Source: Selenomonadales bacterium
GTDB lineage: Bacteria; Bacillota; Negativicutes; Selenomonadales; Selenomonadaceae
Direction: 5' to 3'
NCBI GenBank assembly: GCA_900769615.1
Contig: CAAGHH010000026.1
Coordinates: 62,001-126,000, forward strand
DNA length: 64,000 bases
In this document: positions 7,382-16,277 of the stretch, piece by piece
How the letters are laid out: each line of letters opens with the position of its first letter
Numbering within the stretch: the stretch's first letter is position 1
Made by a program: the position numbers and the translations under genes
Notes under the pieces: model-generated
Seen by the model: the letters and a program-made list of their open reading frames with translations, nothing else
What the model was told of the DNA's origin: nothing
Databases searched by the model: none

Positions 7382-10042
7382 ATGAACAATAAATTTTTAC
7401 GCAAGATCATTCCGTTGACGTTATCAGCAGGTGCAATTTTAAGCGTTCCTGTCATATTGCCACAGGCGATGCCGACGGCAATCGTTGCTCAGGCTGAGGC
7501 TGGAGCCAAGGCTGTCAATTGGGATTTTAAGAAGGATATGGCTGGCTGGAAATACGGCGGTAAGTGGGCTTATAAAGGTAAACCGGAGGTAAGTCAGTCA
7601 GCTGAATTTGGCGGATCAATTAAATTGAAGGTGGATTATTCGCCTACTGCTGATCAAAACTGGTCAGAAGTAAAATTAGAAAATACTCAGGCGGCAGCTA
7701 AAACCTTGGATATTACTGGTACAAATGTGGTGTCTTATGATTTATACTATAATCCGAGAAATATGACGGCTGGCAGTTTTAAAACTAAGGTCTATGCGAA
7801 GGACACTGCTGGGAATGAGGTTATAAACTCGGCGCCAGACATTGATTTGGAAAAAGCTAAAGACGCTGGCAATGGCTGGAAGGTTGTTACGGTAAAAATA
7901 CCATATCAGCCGGTTAAATCTCCATTAAACTATCTGCTGGTAAGCGTGGTTGGTTCTAATACTGATTATAATGGCGATATATTTGTCAAAAATCTTAGCG
8001 CGCACTTTGAGAAACTGCCTGATGGTTATGTCAACGTAAATACTAAAGTCAAGGCGCAAAAGACCGTAAATGTGTCGGAGCTTAATCTGCCACAGAATGT
8101 AGGATTAGTGGATGCTCAGGCAAGTCAGCGCACCGCGCAGGTTTACGCCTATATGAAAGGCATCGCAGACTCGCAATATCTTATTTATGGTCATCAAAAT
8201 GAGATGAATAAAAAAGTCAGCAGCCTGGCGGGACTTTCCGACACCTATGACATAACACAGGATTTTTCCGGTATTGTTGGTGTGGATGGACTGGCACTTA
8301 CCGGCAATGAGCTTAGTTTGACGGATGTCGAAAAAGCAGCTGGGGTAACTTATGCTGATAAATTAGTTAAGCTGGTTATGCCCGCCGTGAACAAGGGTTC
8401 TATACTCACTATGTCCTGTCACATGCCAAACTTTGCTGATGTTCTTAATAAACCAAAAGTAAATGGTGAATATGATTATACTGGTTATTCACCTAATGTT
8501 ACGTCAGGTGAAGTGGTAAAACGCATTATGCCAGGTGGCGATCTGAATCAAGTATACATTGGGTATCTTGATCTGGTAGCAGACTTTTTAGGAAAACTGC
8601 AAAAGGAAAATGTCCCAGTAATATTTAGACCGTTTCATGAAAATAACGGCAGCTGGTTCTGGTGGGGCGCAGCTTATTGCACGCCAAGTGAATATAAGAA
8701 CCTTTTCCGTTATACGGTAGAATATATGCGGGATAAGAAAGGTCTGCATAATCTCCTTTACGCTTATTCACCAGGTGGACCGATTATTGATTCGGCTGAC
8801 TATGCTTCCCGTTATCCAGGTGATGCTTTTATTGATATCACAGGCTTTGACAGCTATCATCGTGATCCGCAAAAAGATGATGACTGGATGAAGGGCTTTG
8901 ATGAGACCTTGACGGCAGTTGACCGTTTTGCTGATGAGCATAACAAACTCGCAGCTGTCACTGAAACGGGCATACTTGTTGGTAATAATGGCGGTGCTTT
9001 AGCTAAGACTGACAATAAACGTCCTGACTGGTTTAATGAAGCTTTGAAAACTATTGCACCACATAAAATGGCATATTTTATGACGTGGGCAAACTTTAGT
9101 GAAGATAATTTTGATCAGCCTTATTTGGTTACGCCGAAACGAGGTCATCAGATGGTCAATGAATTCATTGACTTTTATAACCAGCCACAGTCAGTATTTG
9201 CTGGTCAGATTGATGATGTCAGCAAGATAAAGGTAACTGTTATGCCCGCACTCACGGAATATGGTTATTTAACCGCACCTAACGCTATGGAACGTATTTT
9301 AAAACCGATGATGCTTCAGGCACGTATAAGTGGCAAAATAAACACGGTTCAATTTGTGTTAAAGCGCAAGGATGGCAGTACGGCAGCAGTTATTCCAGCG
9401 CAAGCTGCTGGTGATGATATAGTCAAAGCACAGATTTCGGATGAAGATTTAAAAGCTGTTGGCAAAACTATTGGTTCGATAGAGCTTGTTATTGACGGCA
9501 AATCAGCTGATAGTATCGGTGTCCTTTACAATATACCAGCGCCAAAAGCTAATCCGGCTTTAGTTGATGACTTTGAAACTTATTATGGCGATAACGGTCT
9601 TTTAAAGGCAGCTTATTCGACTAACTGTGGTTCGGGCTGTTCGGTAGAGCCACTGCTTTCAGCGAAACATCAAAAAGGTGACAGCGGACTTGAGTTTAAA
9701 TATAACTTGGCCAAAGGTGGTTATGTGGGTATCATCAAAAGCCTTAAAGGTGTTGACTGGTCGGCTTATTCTGGAGTTCAGTTTTGGATAATACCTGATG
9801 GCAAGGGACAAAAACTTATTTGTCAGCTAAATAGCAATGGTGAAGATTTTGAAGTTGATTTGACGAATATTGCTAAAGAAACTGCTCCGCAGCTGGTTAC
9901 ACTGCCATTTAGCCAGTTCAAAGGCAAAAATGGTGGCACTTTTGATAAATCTGCGGTACAGCATTTTGCAATTTATTGCAATGCGGTTGGTGATGCTGTA
10001 AGTTCAACAGTCTATTTAGATGATATTCAAGCAGTAAAATAA
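7382..10042 (+). CDS. Secreted multidomain GH26 beta-mannanase
   Basis: 886 residues from the ATG at 7382; the in-frame TTG at 7379 is less likely given the GGAGTGAG site at 7368-7375. Order: signal peptide (about 1-40), CBM27-like module (about 45-210), GH26 barrel (about 240-600) with acid/base Glu420 in RPFHENNG and nucleophile Glu528 in TETG, a linker sandwich region (about 610-710), and a C-terminal CBM11-like sandwich (about 720-886) with a DDFE opening. GH26 enzymes cut beta-1,4-mannan or glucomannan to oligosaccharides. In a diderm it must be exported past the outer membrane or act in the periplasm; no SLH or anchor was seen. It forms a unit with the upstream binding protein and PTS genes. 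Confidence 0.9.
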   Translation: MNNKFLRKIIPLTLSAGAILSVPVILPQAMPTAIVAQAEAGAKAVNWDFKKDMAGWKYGGKWAYKGKPEVSQSAEFGGSIKLKVDYSPTADQNWSEVKLENTQAAAKTLDITGTNVVSYDLYYNPRNMTAGSFKTKVYAKDTAGNEVINSAPDIDLEKAKDAGNGWKVVTVKIPYQPVKSPLNYLLVSVVGSNTDYNGDIFVKNLSAHFEKLPDGYVNVNTKVKAQKTVNVSELNLPQNVGLVDAQASQRTAQVYAYMKGIADSQYLIYGHQNEMNKKVSSLAGLSDTYDITQDFSGIVGVDGLALTGNELSLTDVEKAAGVTYADKLVKLVMPAVNKGSILTMSCHMPNFADVLNKPKVNGEYDYTGYSPNVTSGEVVKRIMPGGDLNQVYIGYLDLVADFLGKLQKENVPVIFRPFHENNGSWFWWGAAYCTPSEYKNLFRYTVEYMRDKKGLHNLLYAYSPGGPIIDSADYASRYPGDAFIDITGFDSYHRDPQKDDDWMKGFDETLTAVDRFADEHNKLAAVTETGILVGNNGGALAKTDNKRPDWFNEALKTIAPHKMAYFMTWANFSEDNFDQPYLVTPKRGHQMVNEFIDFYNQPQSVFAGQIDDVSKIKVTVMPALTEYGYLTAPNAMERILKPMMLQARISGKINTVQFVLKRKDGSTAAVIPAQAAGDDIVKAQISDEDLKAVGKTIGSIELVIDGKSADSIGVLYNIPAPKANPALVDDFETYYGDNGLLKAAYSTNCGSGCSVEPLLSAKHQKGDSGLEFKYNLAKGGYVGIIKSLKGVDWSAYSGVQFWIIPDGKGQKLICQLNSNGEDFEVDLTNIAKETAPQLVTLPFSQFKGKNGGTFDKSAVQHFAIYCNAVGDAVSSTVYLDDIQAVK

Positions 10043-10058
10043 ATAACAGGATTTCTTT

Positions 10059-10096
10059 AAGTCTGTCTTGCATTTGCAAGACAGACTTATTTTTTA
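10059..10096 (+). terminator. Terminator after the mannanase
   Basis: 13-bp perfect stem (10059-10071 with 10076-10088) followed by a T-rich tail. It closes the PTS-mannanase gene block. Confidence 0.88.
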
Positions 10097-10121
10097 GAAA
10101 ATTATAATTAAATTAAAAAGT

Positions 10122-10133
10122 GGACAATTGTCC
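10122..10133. promoter_or_regulatory. Perfect 12-bp palindrome upstream of a chemoreceptor gene
   Basis: GGACAATTGTCC lies about 24 bases ahead of an extended -10 box (TGCTATAAT, 10154-10162). The position suits an activator or repressor site; the regulator is unknown. Confidence 0.4.
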
Positions 10134-10153
10134 TATAATTAAAAAATAGTTTT

Positions 10154-10162
10154 TGCTATAAT
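10154..10162 (+). promoter_or_regulatory. Extended -10 promoter of the first chemoreceptor gene
   Basis: TGCTATAAT is an extended -10 motif; no good -35 box is found at the right distance. Confidence 0.5.
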
Positions 10163-10230
10163 AAATTATAAATAATAATAAATAAGTTGAATTTTGAGGT
10201 ATTAAGATGGAAGAAAAGGAGTCAAAAACA

Positions 10231-11937
10231 ATGAATTGGCTGGGCAATTTAAAGGTCACGGGCAAAATCATCTGCCTTATTATCATGGCAGGCTTGTCAC
10301 TTGCTGCTGTTGGCTGGAATGCTACGTCATATTTGCGGGGATTGCAGATTGATATGAATCACATGTATACCCAAAATATGCAGGCGGTAAGGTATCTTAG
10401 TGAATGTTCGATAACGGTGCGTGCTATGCAGGCTCGGATACTCGAAAATACTAGTTTGACTGATCAAAAGCAGTTACTCAAAAACAAGAAAAATATTGAA
10501 GATTACATGAGTCAATATGAAGAAAAGTGGGCAGCTTATGAGGCTTTGGGGTTAAAAATTGATGGCAGTGATGACGTAAAGCAGCATTGGCAGGAATTTA
10601 AAGAATCAACCAATCAAATGATGGAGCTTTCTGTAAACGGCAAGCAGGCGGAAGCGGCTAAGCTCTACGGTACTAAGGGTATCAAGGAAATAATTGCCTG
10701 GGATAATGCTATGGTGCCAATGCGGCAAATAGCTAATGACGAAGCGGAAAAAATCAATAATTTAAATCAGGATAAGGTAAGCAGTGCCGTATTGAGCATG
10801 AGCTTTATAACGCTCATTGCCATGATACTGATGGGGCTATTTGGCTGGATGCTAAGCAAAGCAATCAAAACACCACTCAATCAGATGATGCTTGCATGTG
10901 AGCGCCTTAGGGATGGTGACTTTAGAATAGCAGCTTTGAATAGTACGCGTAATGATGAATTTGGACATATGGAATTAGTCGTTGATGAGATGCGCACTTC
11001 ACTAAATAAGTTCATGGTTAAGACTGCTGAATCAGCTGAGCAGATAGCTTCAGCATCCGAAGAACTTACGGCTAGTGCACAGCAGTCAGCGCAGGCTTCT
11101 CAGCAGGTAGCAGAATCTGTTACGCAGGCTTCGGCTGCGGTATCGGAACAGCAAAAAGGCGTTGATGATAGCAGTGAATCTGTCTCCAAAGTAGCTAATT
11201 CAGTAAAAGATTTGCAACAGGAAGCCGGCAGAGTTGCTGGTCGTGCTAAAGATGCTTTTGAGCAGGCCGTAAAAGGCAGTCATGCGATAGAACAGTCAGT
11301 AGCGCAAATAAAGAGCGTTGAAATAACGGTCGGCGAATCAGCTGAAATCGTTGATAAACTTGGCGAGCGTTCGCATGAAATTGGTCAGATTGTCGAGACT
11401 ATCTCAGGAATTGCCGAGCAGACCAATCTCTTGGCGTTAAATGCTGCTATTGAGGCTGCTAGAGCCGGTGAACAGGGACGTGGCTTCTCCGTAGTTGCCG
11501 ATGAAGTCAGAAAACTTGCTGAACAGTCATCGGAAGCAGCTCATCAAATATCAGCCTTGATAGCTGATATTCAAACGGATACTGCTAATGCTGTTCATTC
11601 GATGAAATCGGGAAGCGATGCCGTAGCTGAAGGTGCGCAGTCAGTATCGGAATTAAGAATAACTTTTGATAATATCCGCGATTATGTTGATGAAGTATCA
11701 AAACAGGTTGGTGGTATGGCGCAGGCTATTCAAAGTGTAGCTGATGATGCCCATGCTATCGCTAGTCATATTGAAGAAATTGATGCACAGGGAACGGCAG
11801 TATCTGATGAAATGCAAAATGTATCTGCGGTATCGGAGGAACAATCTGCTTCGGCAAACGAAATTGCATCGGCTAGTGATTCCTTAGCCAGGTTGGCTCA
11901 GGATCAGCAAAATGAATTGCGTAAATTCAAATTTTAA
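10231..11937 (+). CDS. Methyl-accepting chemotaxis protein (receptor 1)
   Basis: About 568 residues. TM1 (about 9-30), a periplasmic four-helix bundle (to about 190), TM2 (about 195-215), HAMP, then the long cytoplasmic coiled coil with the hairpin tip EQTNLLALNAAIEAARAGE that contacts CheA and CheW. The start at 10231 was chosen because AAGGAG lies nine bases ahead of it. An alternative ATG at 10207 has a GAGG site and would add eight residues. The sensed ligand is unknown; the position after the mannanase block hints at sugar taxis but is weak evidence. No che genes are in the window. Composition matches its AT-rich neighbours, unlike the second receptor. Confidence 0.92.
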   Translation: MNWLGNLKVTGKIICLIIMAGLSLAAVGWNATSYLRGLQIDMNHMYTQNMQAVRYLSECSITVRAMQARILENTSLTDQKQLLKNKKNIEDYMSQYEEKWAAYEALGLKIDGSDDVKQHWQEFKESTNQMMELSVNGKQAEAAKLYGTKGIKEIIAWDNAMVPMRQIANDEAEKINNLNQDKVSSAVLSMSFITLIAMILMGLFGWMLSKAIKTPLNQMMLACERLRDGDFRIAALNSTRNDEFGHMELVVDEMRTSLNKFMVKTAESAEQIASASEELTASAQQSAQASQQVAESVTQASAAVSEQQKGVDDSSESVSKVANSVKDLQQEAGRVAGRAKDAFEQAVKGSHAIEQSVAQIKSVEITVGESAEIVDKLGERSHEIGQIVETISGIAEQTNLLALNAAIEAARAGEQGRGFSVVADEVRKLAEQSSEAAHQISALIADIQTDTANAVHSMKSGSDAVAEGAQSVSELRITFDNIRDYVDEVSKQVGGMAQAIQSVADDAHAIASHIEEIDAQGTAVSDEMQNVSAVSEEQSASANEIASASDSLARLAQDQQNELRKFKF

Positions 11938-11960
11938 CTAAAAATTTTATATGGTAATAT

Positions 11961-11996
11961 AAATACCTCCATCAGTGCTTCGGTGGAGGTATTTAT
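11961..11996 (+). terminator. Terminator after receptor 1
   Basis: 11-bp perfect stem (11961-11971 with 11984-11994) with a stable-looking loop and a short AT tail. Confidence 0.65.
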
Positions 11997-12082
11997 GGTG
12001 TAAACAGCTGTATTGTAGAGGAAGGGACAAATATGCTATAATAATTTCATTAAGAAATGCTTAGAATTTGTAAGTTTAAGAG

Positions 12083-12488
12083 GTGTTGCTTTATCATAAT
12101 AAAATGCAGACTGCTAATAATGCTGCTGCACCAGCAGCGCAAGAGCAAGGTGCTGAAATTGATGATAGTAAACCAAAGACTGATAAAATAGAGGCAAGTG
12201 ATTCAAAGGCAAAAGACGTTTCAGAATATGAAGCTATTCAAAAGGAGCTTAGTGCTAGTGGAGTTAATGGTAAAGTATTAGCAGTTGCGCCAGGGGATAA
12301 CAAGACAGGTTATCTAGCTTTGGTTAAAGATGGTAGTAATAGTGGTATTGTGATCAACGGGCGGAGGAAGAAAACCGTCGCATTATCATGAGTATTTTTA
12401 TGAGACACGCAATGTTGATACTATAAATCTATTCTTGACAGAGATGAATAAATTAAATAAAATTGCTAAAGAAAAAGGTGCATTGTAG
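12083..12488 (+). pseudogene. Decayed lipoprotein-like gene with a frameshift
   Basis: The first part (12083-about 12350) encodes an Ala/Gln/Asp/Lys-rich segment resembling the linker of a secreted lipoprotein, but without any signal peptide or convincing ribosome site. It runs into a stop at 12389-12391 in an improbable Arg/Lys-rich reading. Shifting by one frame near 12345-12355 gives a clean open stretch to TAG at 12486-12488, which includes YFYETRNVD and ends in KEKGAL. The simplest reading is a gene that lost its 5' end and suffered one indel. The family is not recognised. A sequencing error could explain the frameshift but not the missing signal peptide. Confidence 0.55.
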
Positions 12489-12529
12489 ATTATTTGATAA
12501 AATGTGGAAAATAAAAATGGGGGATAACA

Positions 12530-13057
12530 ATGAAAAAATGGACGGCACTGTTTACAGCAATTATACTTTTTTTACTGGCTGGTACCGTATTTGCAAATTA
12601 TCCGGCGCATCTAAATGGGAACTCTAATTTTATATTAGTAGATGGGCATATGGGGGCAGCTTGGTATGTAGATAAAAGCTCTTTGGTTGTGCAGAAATAT
12701 GAGCCACCAATTTATATTATTGCTGTGAATGTAATAACAGCGGAGAGTGCTTATGGCAATGAAAGAGATTTTTATGAATATGGTGGTGCCGGTAAAATAA
12801 TCGGGGTAAAAACATATAGATTTTTTTATAATTGGGATAAAACAGCTATGTATCTTGACACAACCGGACATGATGGCTGGCGCTATCTGAAACCTTTGGG
12901 CTGCTGGGCAGAAACTGGTATCAGTATGCCGGCAGGGGAAATGGCATTTTATTTGGCATACAATATGAAATTTTACGGTGCATATCGATGGCGCTCAGGA
13001 GATAGCGGAAATTATATAGATGTTTATACAAATGATTTTTATGCAAGAGCTAAATAA
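12530..13057 (+). CDS. Secreted protein of unknown function
   Basis: 175 residues. A classic signal peptide (1-22, cleavage near VFA-NYP) precedes a soluble domain rich in Tyr and Trp, with a single Cys near residue 127. No known motif was recognised. The start is supported by a GGGGGA site just upstream. It follows a decayed lipoprotein-like gene and converges on another secreted protein of unknown function; the three may have been one small exported-protein cluster. It is likely periplasmic. Confidence 0.65.
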   Translation: MKKWTALFTAIILFLLAGTVFANYPAHLNGNSNFILVDGHMGAAWYVDKSSLVVQKYEPPIYIIAVNVITAESAYGNERDFYEYGGAGKIIGVKTYRFFYNWDKTAMYLDTTGHDGWRYLKPLGCWAETGISMPAGEMAFYLAYNMKFYGAYRWRSGDSGNYIDVYTNDFYARAK

Positions 13058-13087
13058 AATATGTATTTCATCTTTACAGGTTGTAAA

Positions 13088-13151
13088 TAATGCTAATAGA
13101 ATGACCACACCGAAGCAGAATTATACTCTGGTGTGGTCATTTGATTAGCAT
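13088..13151. terminator. Bidirectional terminator between convergent genes
   Basis: A long stem: AATGACCACACC (from 13100) pairs with GGTGTGGTCATT (to 13141), extended outward by AATGCTAAT and ATTAGCATT with a short mismatch. It serves both converging genes. Confidence 0.8.
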
Positions 13152-13158
13152 TATTTAA

Positions 13159-13749
13159 TTATATTTGTTTGTAGCCAGCGAATATAGATAAATCATCTTG
13201 GTCAAGCCCATATTTATATAGCGGACGCATATCGCTAGCTACAGCACGTTTATATGTCGGTTTTGCAGCAATGGCCTGACGTTGTTTGATGCCTTCGACA
13301 CCTTCAAAATCCAAAGAGTTAGCATAGCGGTCAAGCATACGTATACGATCAGTAATTTCTTGTTCTAGTTCTTCATAACGGCACATATCAGGTTCGAACC
13401 AGCCAACGGTATGTTGAGAACGTTCGCGCCATTTTTCCATGTTTTCACACTCAGCGCATAGACGGGCATTGCTCATGTCCTGAGGAAAAGTTCTGTTGTC
13501 AAACCAATCTGGACGAGCCGTTGGTTCATCCGGTGGCAAAGGATCAAGTGGTCCAGTGTAGGGCGGACATTCCCGATTCTTTTTTATGGTAGCAGAATCC
13601 TTGTTACTGCTGGGGATGGACGAGCCAGCTGAACCTATGATATCGCCAACAATTCTGCCAATATTAAAACCAGCCTCGGCAGTATTAGTATTGAAAGGAT
13701 TTAATAGCAGACAACCCAAAACTGCTGCCAATAATGGCTTAGCTTTCAT
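13159..13749 (-). CDS. Secreted protein of unknown function, Cys-containing
   Basis: 196 residues with a signal peptide (about 1-26, cleavage after AEA). A low-complexity Gly/Ser/Pro segment (about 30-80) is followed by a region with a CAEC pair near residue 97 and charged helices to the C-terminus. No family was recognised. The RC sequence upstream carries a GAAGGGAC ribosome-site-like motif. It is monocistronic and exported; the CxxC suggests either a disulfide or metal binding, but nothing else points to a function. Confidence 0.65.
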   Translation of the reverse strand: MKAKPLLAAVLGCLLLNPFNTNTAEAGFNIGRIVGDIIGSAGSSIPSSNKDSATIKKNRECPPYTGPLDPLPPDEPTARPDWFDNRTFPQDMSNARLCAECENMEKWRERSQHTVGWFEPDMCRYEELEQEITDRIRMLDRYANSLDFEGVEGIKQRQAIAAKPTYKRAVASDMRPLYKYGLDQDDLSIFAGYKQI

Positions 13750-13891
13750 TTAAATCAGTCCCTTCGTTGGTATTAGTCGTTTATTGACGCTTAGATTTAT
13801 TTTAGCTACAATTATTGTAATATAAAATTAGTAGTTTTGACAATATATATACAGTAAATTTCGACAATTTATTTCAGGGAGGCTTTAATTG

Positions 13892-14752
13892 ATGGAATCA
13901 GTATTAACAATGGAGATAAAGAATACTATTCAACAGGCATTGGATTTTTGTGAAAAAAAGAAAATTGAGCAGGCAGGTTCGGTTTTAAAGTCTGAAGTTG
14001 AACGGGTAGAGGCTTTAAATTTGCGGGTTGCTGATGGCAAGGAGTGTTATAGTTTCAATACGCTAATGGAAATGGAGCTGTTTAAAAGCTTGCGTCCTGA
14101 TTTAGCACCAGTTACTAGTATTGAGGAGCCACTAAATCGGTTATATGCGATGTATGGTTCGGTTCTTTTGGAGTTAGGCAAATTAGATGAAGCTGAGGAA
14201 GCTTTGGCGATTGCGATGGATTGGAATCCCGTGAGTGCTGATATTGCGTTTGAACATGCTGAGGTTTTTAAGCAAAAAAAGGATTTGGAAACATTTAAAA
14301 AGCTTACGGCAGCTATTTTCCCGATTGCGTATAAAAGACGGGAGCTGGCGCATTGTTATCGTAATATTGGGTATTATTTTGTGGAGAAGCAATACTATGA
14401 GGAAGCAGTTGGAAGTTACCTTTTAAGCATGAGCTTTGCTGATGCTGAGGGGCGCTATCAGGCCGAGCAGGAATTAAAATATATTTATGATGAAACCAAG
14501 GGAGAGGCTAAACGGCCGTCGATTGGTGCGATGCGGTCTTATGGCGAAAAATATGGCTTCCCCATTGGTCCTGATGCTAAGGTGATTGAGACGGCTTTAT
14601 TGCATGGCAAAACAATGTTAGCTGAAAAAAAATACCAGCACGCAGCGTATTTCCTCGATATTGCGTATAAGCTTACCGAAAATAAAGAAATACAGCAGGT
14701 GCTGGATGAAGTGAACACATATCTAGTTAAACAGGCAACGACAAAACATTAA
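13892..14752 (+). CDS. Tetratricopeptide-repeat protein
   Basis: 286 residues, no signal peptide, made of helical pairs. TPR-like repeats are seen at about 90-120 (LYAMYGSVLLELGKLDEAEE), about 155-185 and about 240-275. TPR folds mediate protein contacts, and no enzymatic domain is visible. The ATG at 13892 was chosen over the in-frame TTG at 13889 because GGGAGG lies nine bases before it. Its stop overlaps the stop of the last gene of the convergent nif-like/hyp operon, with no terminator between them, so antisense read-through is likely. Whether it is functionally linked to that operon is unknown. Confidence 0.75.
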   Translation: MESVLTMEIKNTIQQALDFCEKKKIEQAGSVLKSEVERVEALNLRVADGKECYSFNTLMEMELFKSLRPDLAPVTSIEEPLNRLYAMYGSVLLELGKLDEAEEALAIAMDWNPVSADIAFEHAEVFKQKKDLETFKKLTAAIFPIAYKRRELAHCYRNIGYYFVEKQYYEEAVGSYLLSMSFADAEGRYQAEQELKYIYDETKGEAKRPSIGAMRSYGEKYGFPIGPDAKVIETALLHGKTMLAEKKYQHAAYFLDIAYKLTENKEIQQVLDEVNTYLVKQATTKH

Positions 14753-15039
14753 TTTTGCTTGTTTTTTAACCGTTTATAGACAAGCCAAGCGTGACTTCCT
14801 AACATAAACGGGATGCCTAGTAAAAAAAGTCCGGCGGCTATTGGCTTCGAGGTCCGCAGCCAGCTATCGGCACCAAAGGTAAGGGCGCCGGCAAAATTTA
14901 CTAACAGCAAAAAGCCGAAAGCCTCCCAGCGATAGACACTAGCTAGTTTTCCAAGCCTGTTTAATGATAAAGTAAAAATTGATATACCAAAGGTTTGTAC
15001 CAGCGTGTAAGCTATTAGCTGACCAATAGTTAAAAGCAT
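14749..15039 (-). CDS. Small three-helix membrane protein at the end of the nif-like/hyp operon
   Basis: 96 residues with three hydrophobic segments (about 3-22, 34-55, 66-86) and a Lys-rich C-terminus. No family was recognised. The start is taken as the ATG at 15039, which shares its A with the stop of the preceding nifK-like gene (TAATG) and has GAGGTG just upstream, so it is translationally coupled. A GTG at 15048 would add three residues. Its coupling makes it a probable part of the system, perhaps a membrane anchor or a small transporter. Its stop overlaps that of the convergent TPR gene. Confidence 0.7.
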   Translation of the reverse strand: MLLTIGQLIAYTLVQTFGISIFTLSLNRLGKLASVYRWEAFGFLLLVNFAGALTFGADSWLRTSKPIAAGLFLLGIPFMLGSHAWLVYKRLKNKQN

Positions 15040-16277
15040 TATAAACACCTCAGAAAATCATCAAAACCAGCAGCTATAAGATTTGGAATTTCTTTACGGT
15101 AAAGTCTTCCCGAAAAGCCTTCGTGGGGCAGGCGGATAAATTTAGTATCAGCAGCAACTATTGGCTGATACATAGGATCCGCGATGATGCTTTGTGCCTT
15201 ATTAAATCTTGGCTGCAAATCAGCTTCATCGGTTAGCTGAAGCGTATCAGCTGCTAAAAGCGAGCGTTCAGTCTCGACAGGAACAATAGTTTGATAATGC
15301 TTGCCATTAGCATCAGCAATCGCTCTAGCTAGTGATTGAGCGTAGATGCTTTCGCCGATGAGGATGTTTTCATGAAATTCATTTTGCCGATAGGCATTAA
15401 TCAGAGGATTGTCAGCAGTGCCAGCAGACATATTAGACTCAGCATTTGGCGATAATATTGCTAAATCAGTATCATCGGTTAGGTAAGCTAGCCGATTTTT
15501 TTTGTCTTTTAAGCTTTTTTTGATAGCTTTTGCTAAGTGATTTTTCATGGAACCAATAGGCGTTCCCACGACGTAAGGTGTACCAAAAGCGTTTTGCAGT
15601 TTGCGGGCGGCACCAAGTCCGCCATAAGTTACGACGAGGTTAATGTCGCTGACAGGAGCTTGCATGATGCTTTTAAAATCTTCGCCCATGGCCCAGCAAT
15701 TTACCTGAAAACCTAAGTCGGTTAACCAATGCTTCATGAAAGCTGCGGCGCCATTGGTGGAAAAATCTAGGGGAGTAACCCCTAGAAGGTTTATACTCGG
15801 CGATTTCTTGGCAGCGTATTTTTTTTGTGCTATAAATTCGCTTGCTAACCATTCAAGTGCGTAATAAACGCCACGGCAATAATAATGCATACTATTGGTA
15901 GGGAGTGTAAAGCATCTAATACCAGTACGCTTTTCAATAATATGGGCGATAGCTTTCATATCGGTACCGATTAAAAAAGCGATTTGGGAAGGAATGATAC
16001 TGATAAAGTTGGGTTTAAATTGTTCAGCTGATTCAATTACATCGCTGATAAATTTATCATCACGCCCCAGTACAGCATCCTGTTCAGTTAGGGCGGAGAT
16101 GAATATGAGACTATCGCTGTCATACCAGCGTGGTTCATCATGGGTAGTATAAGTAGAGTTGCAGCCCGATGGATCGTGCATAACGATCATGCCACCAAGT
16201 TCAAATAAAGCCGAGCAAACACCAAAATTGTCAGCAGAATAAGTGGAAATAATACGGGCAGTTTGATTTATTCGCAT
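15039..16277 (-). CDS. NifK-like nitrogenase-superfamily subunit, second pair
   Basis: 412 residues of the oxidoreductase/nitrogenase component 1 family. Cys21 (FGVCSAL) and Cys39 (PSGCN) align with NifK P-cluster residues Cys70 and Cys95 (Azotobacter numbering). The third position, before LIGTD, is not Cys. The signature DEPRW ... GRDDKFI is shared with the other NifK-like protein of this operon, showing the two are paralogues. It starts 10 bases inside the end of the preceding D-like gene and uses a GGAGG site encoded within that gene. Expected role: beta chain of a heterotetramer with the second D-like chain. True nitrogenase is excluded by the missing ligands. The substrate is unknown. 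Confidence 0.82.
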   Translation of the reverse strand: MRINQTARIISTYSADNFGVCSALFELGGMIVMHDPSGCNSTYTTHDEPRWYDSDSLIFISALTEQDAVLGRDDKFISDVIESAEQFKPNFISIIPSQIAFLIGTDMKAIAHIIEKRTGIRCFTLPTNSMHYYCRGVYYALEWLASEFIAQKKYAAKKSPSINLLGVTPLDFSTNGAAAFMKHWLTDLGFQVNCWAMGEDFKSIMQAPVSDINLVVTYGGLGAARKLQNAFGTPYVVGTPIGSMKNHLAKAIKKSLKDKKNRLAYLTDDTDLAILSPNAESNMSAGTADNPLINAYRQNEFHENILIGESIYAQSLARAIADANGKHYQTIVPVETERSLLAADTLQLTDEADLQPRFNKAQSIIADPMYQPIVAADTKFIRLPHEGFSGRLYRKEIPNLIAAGFDDFLRCL

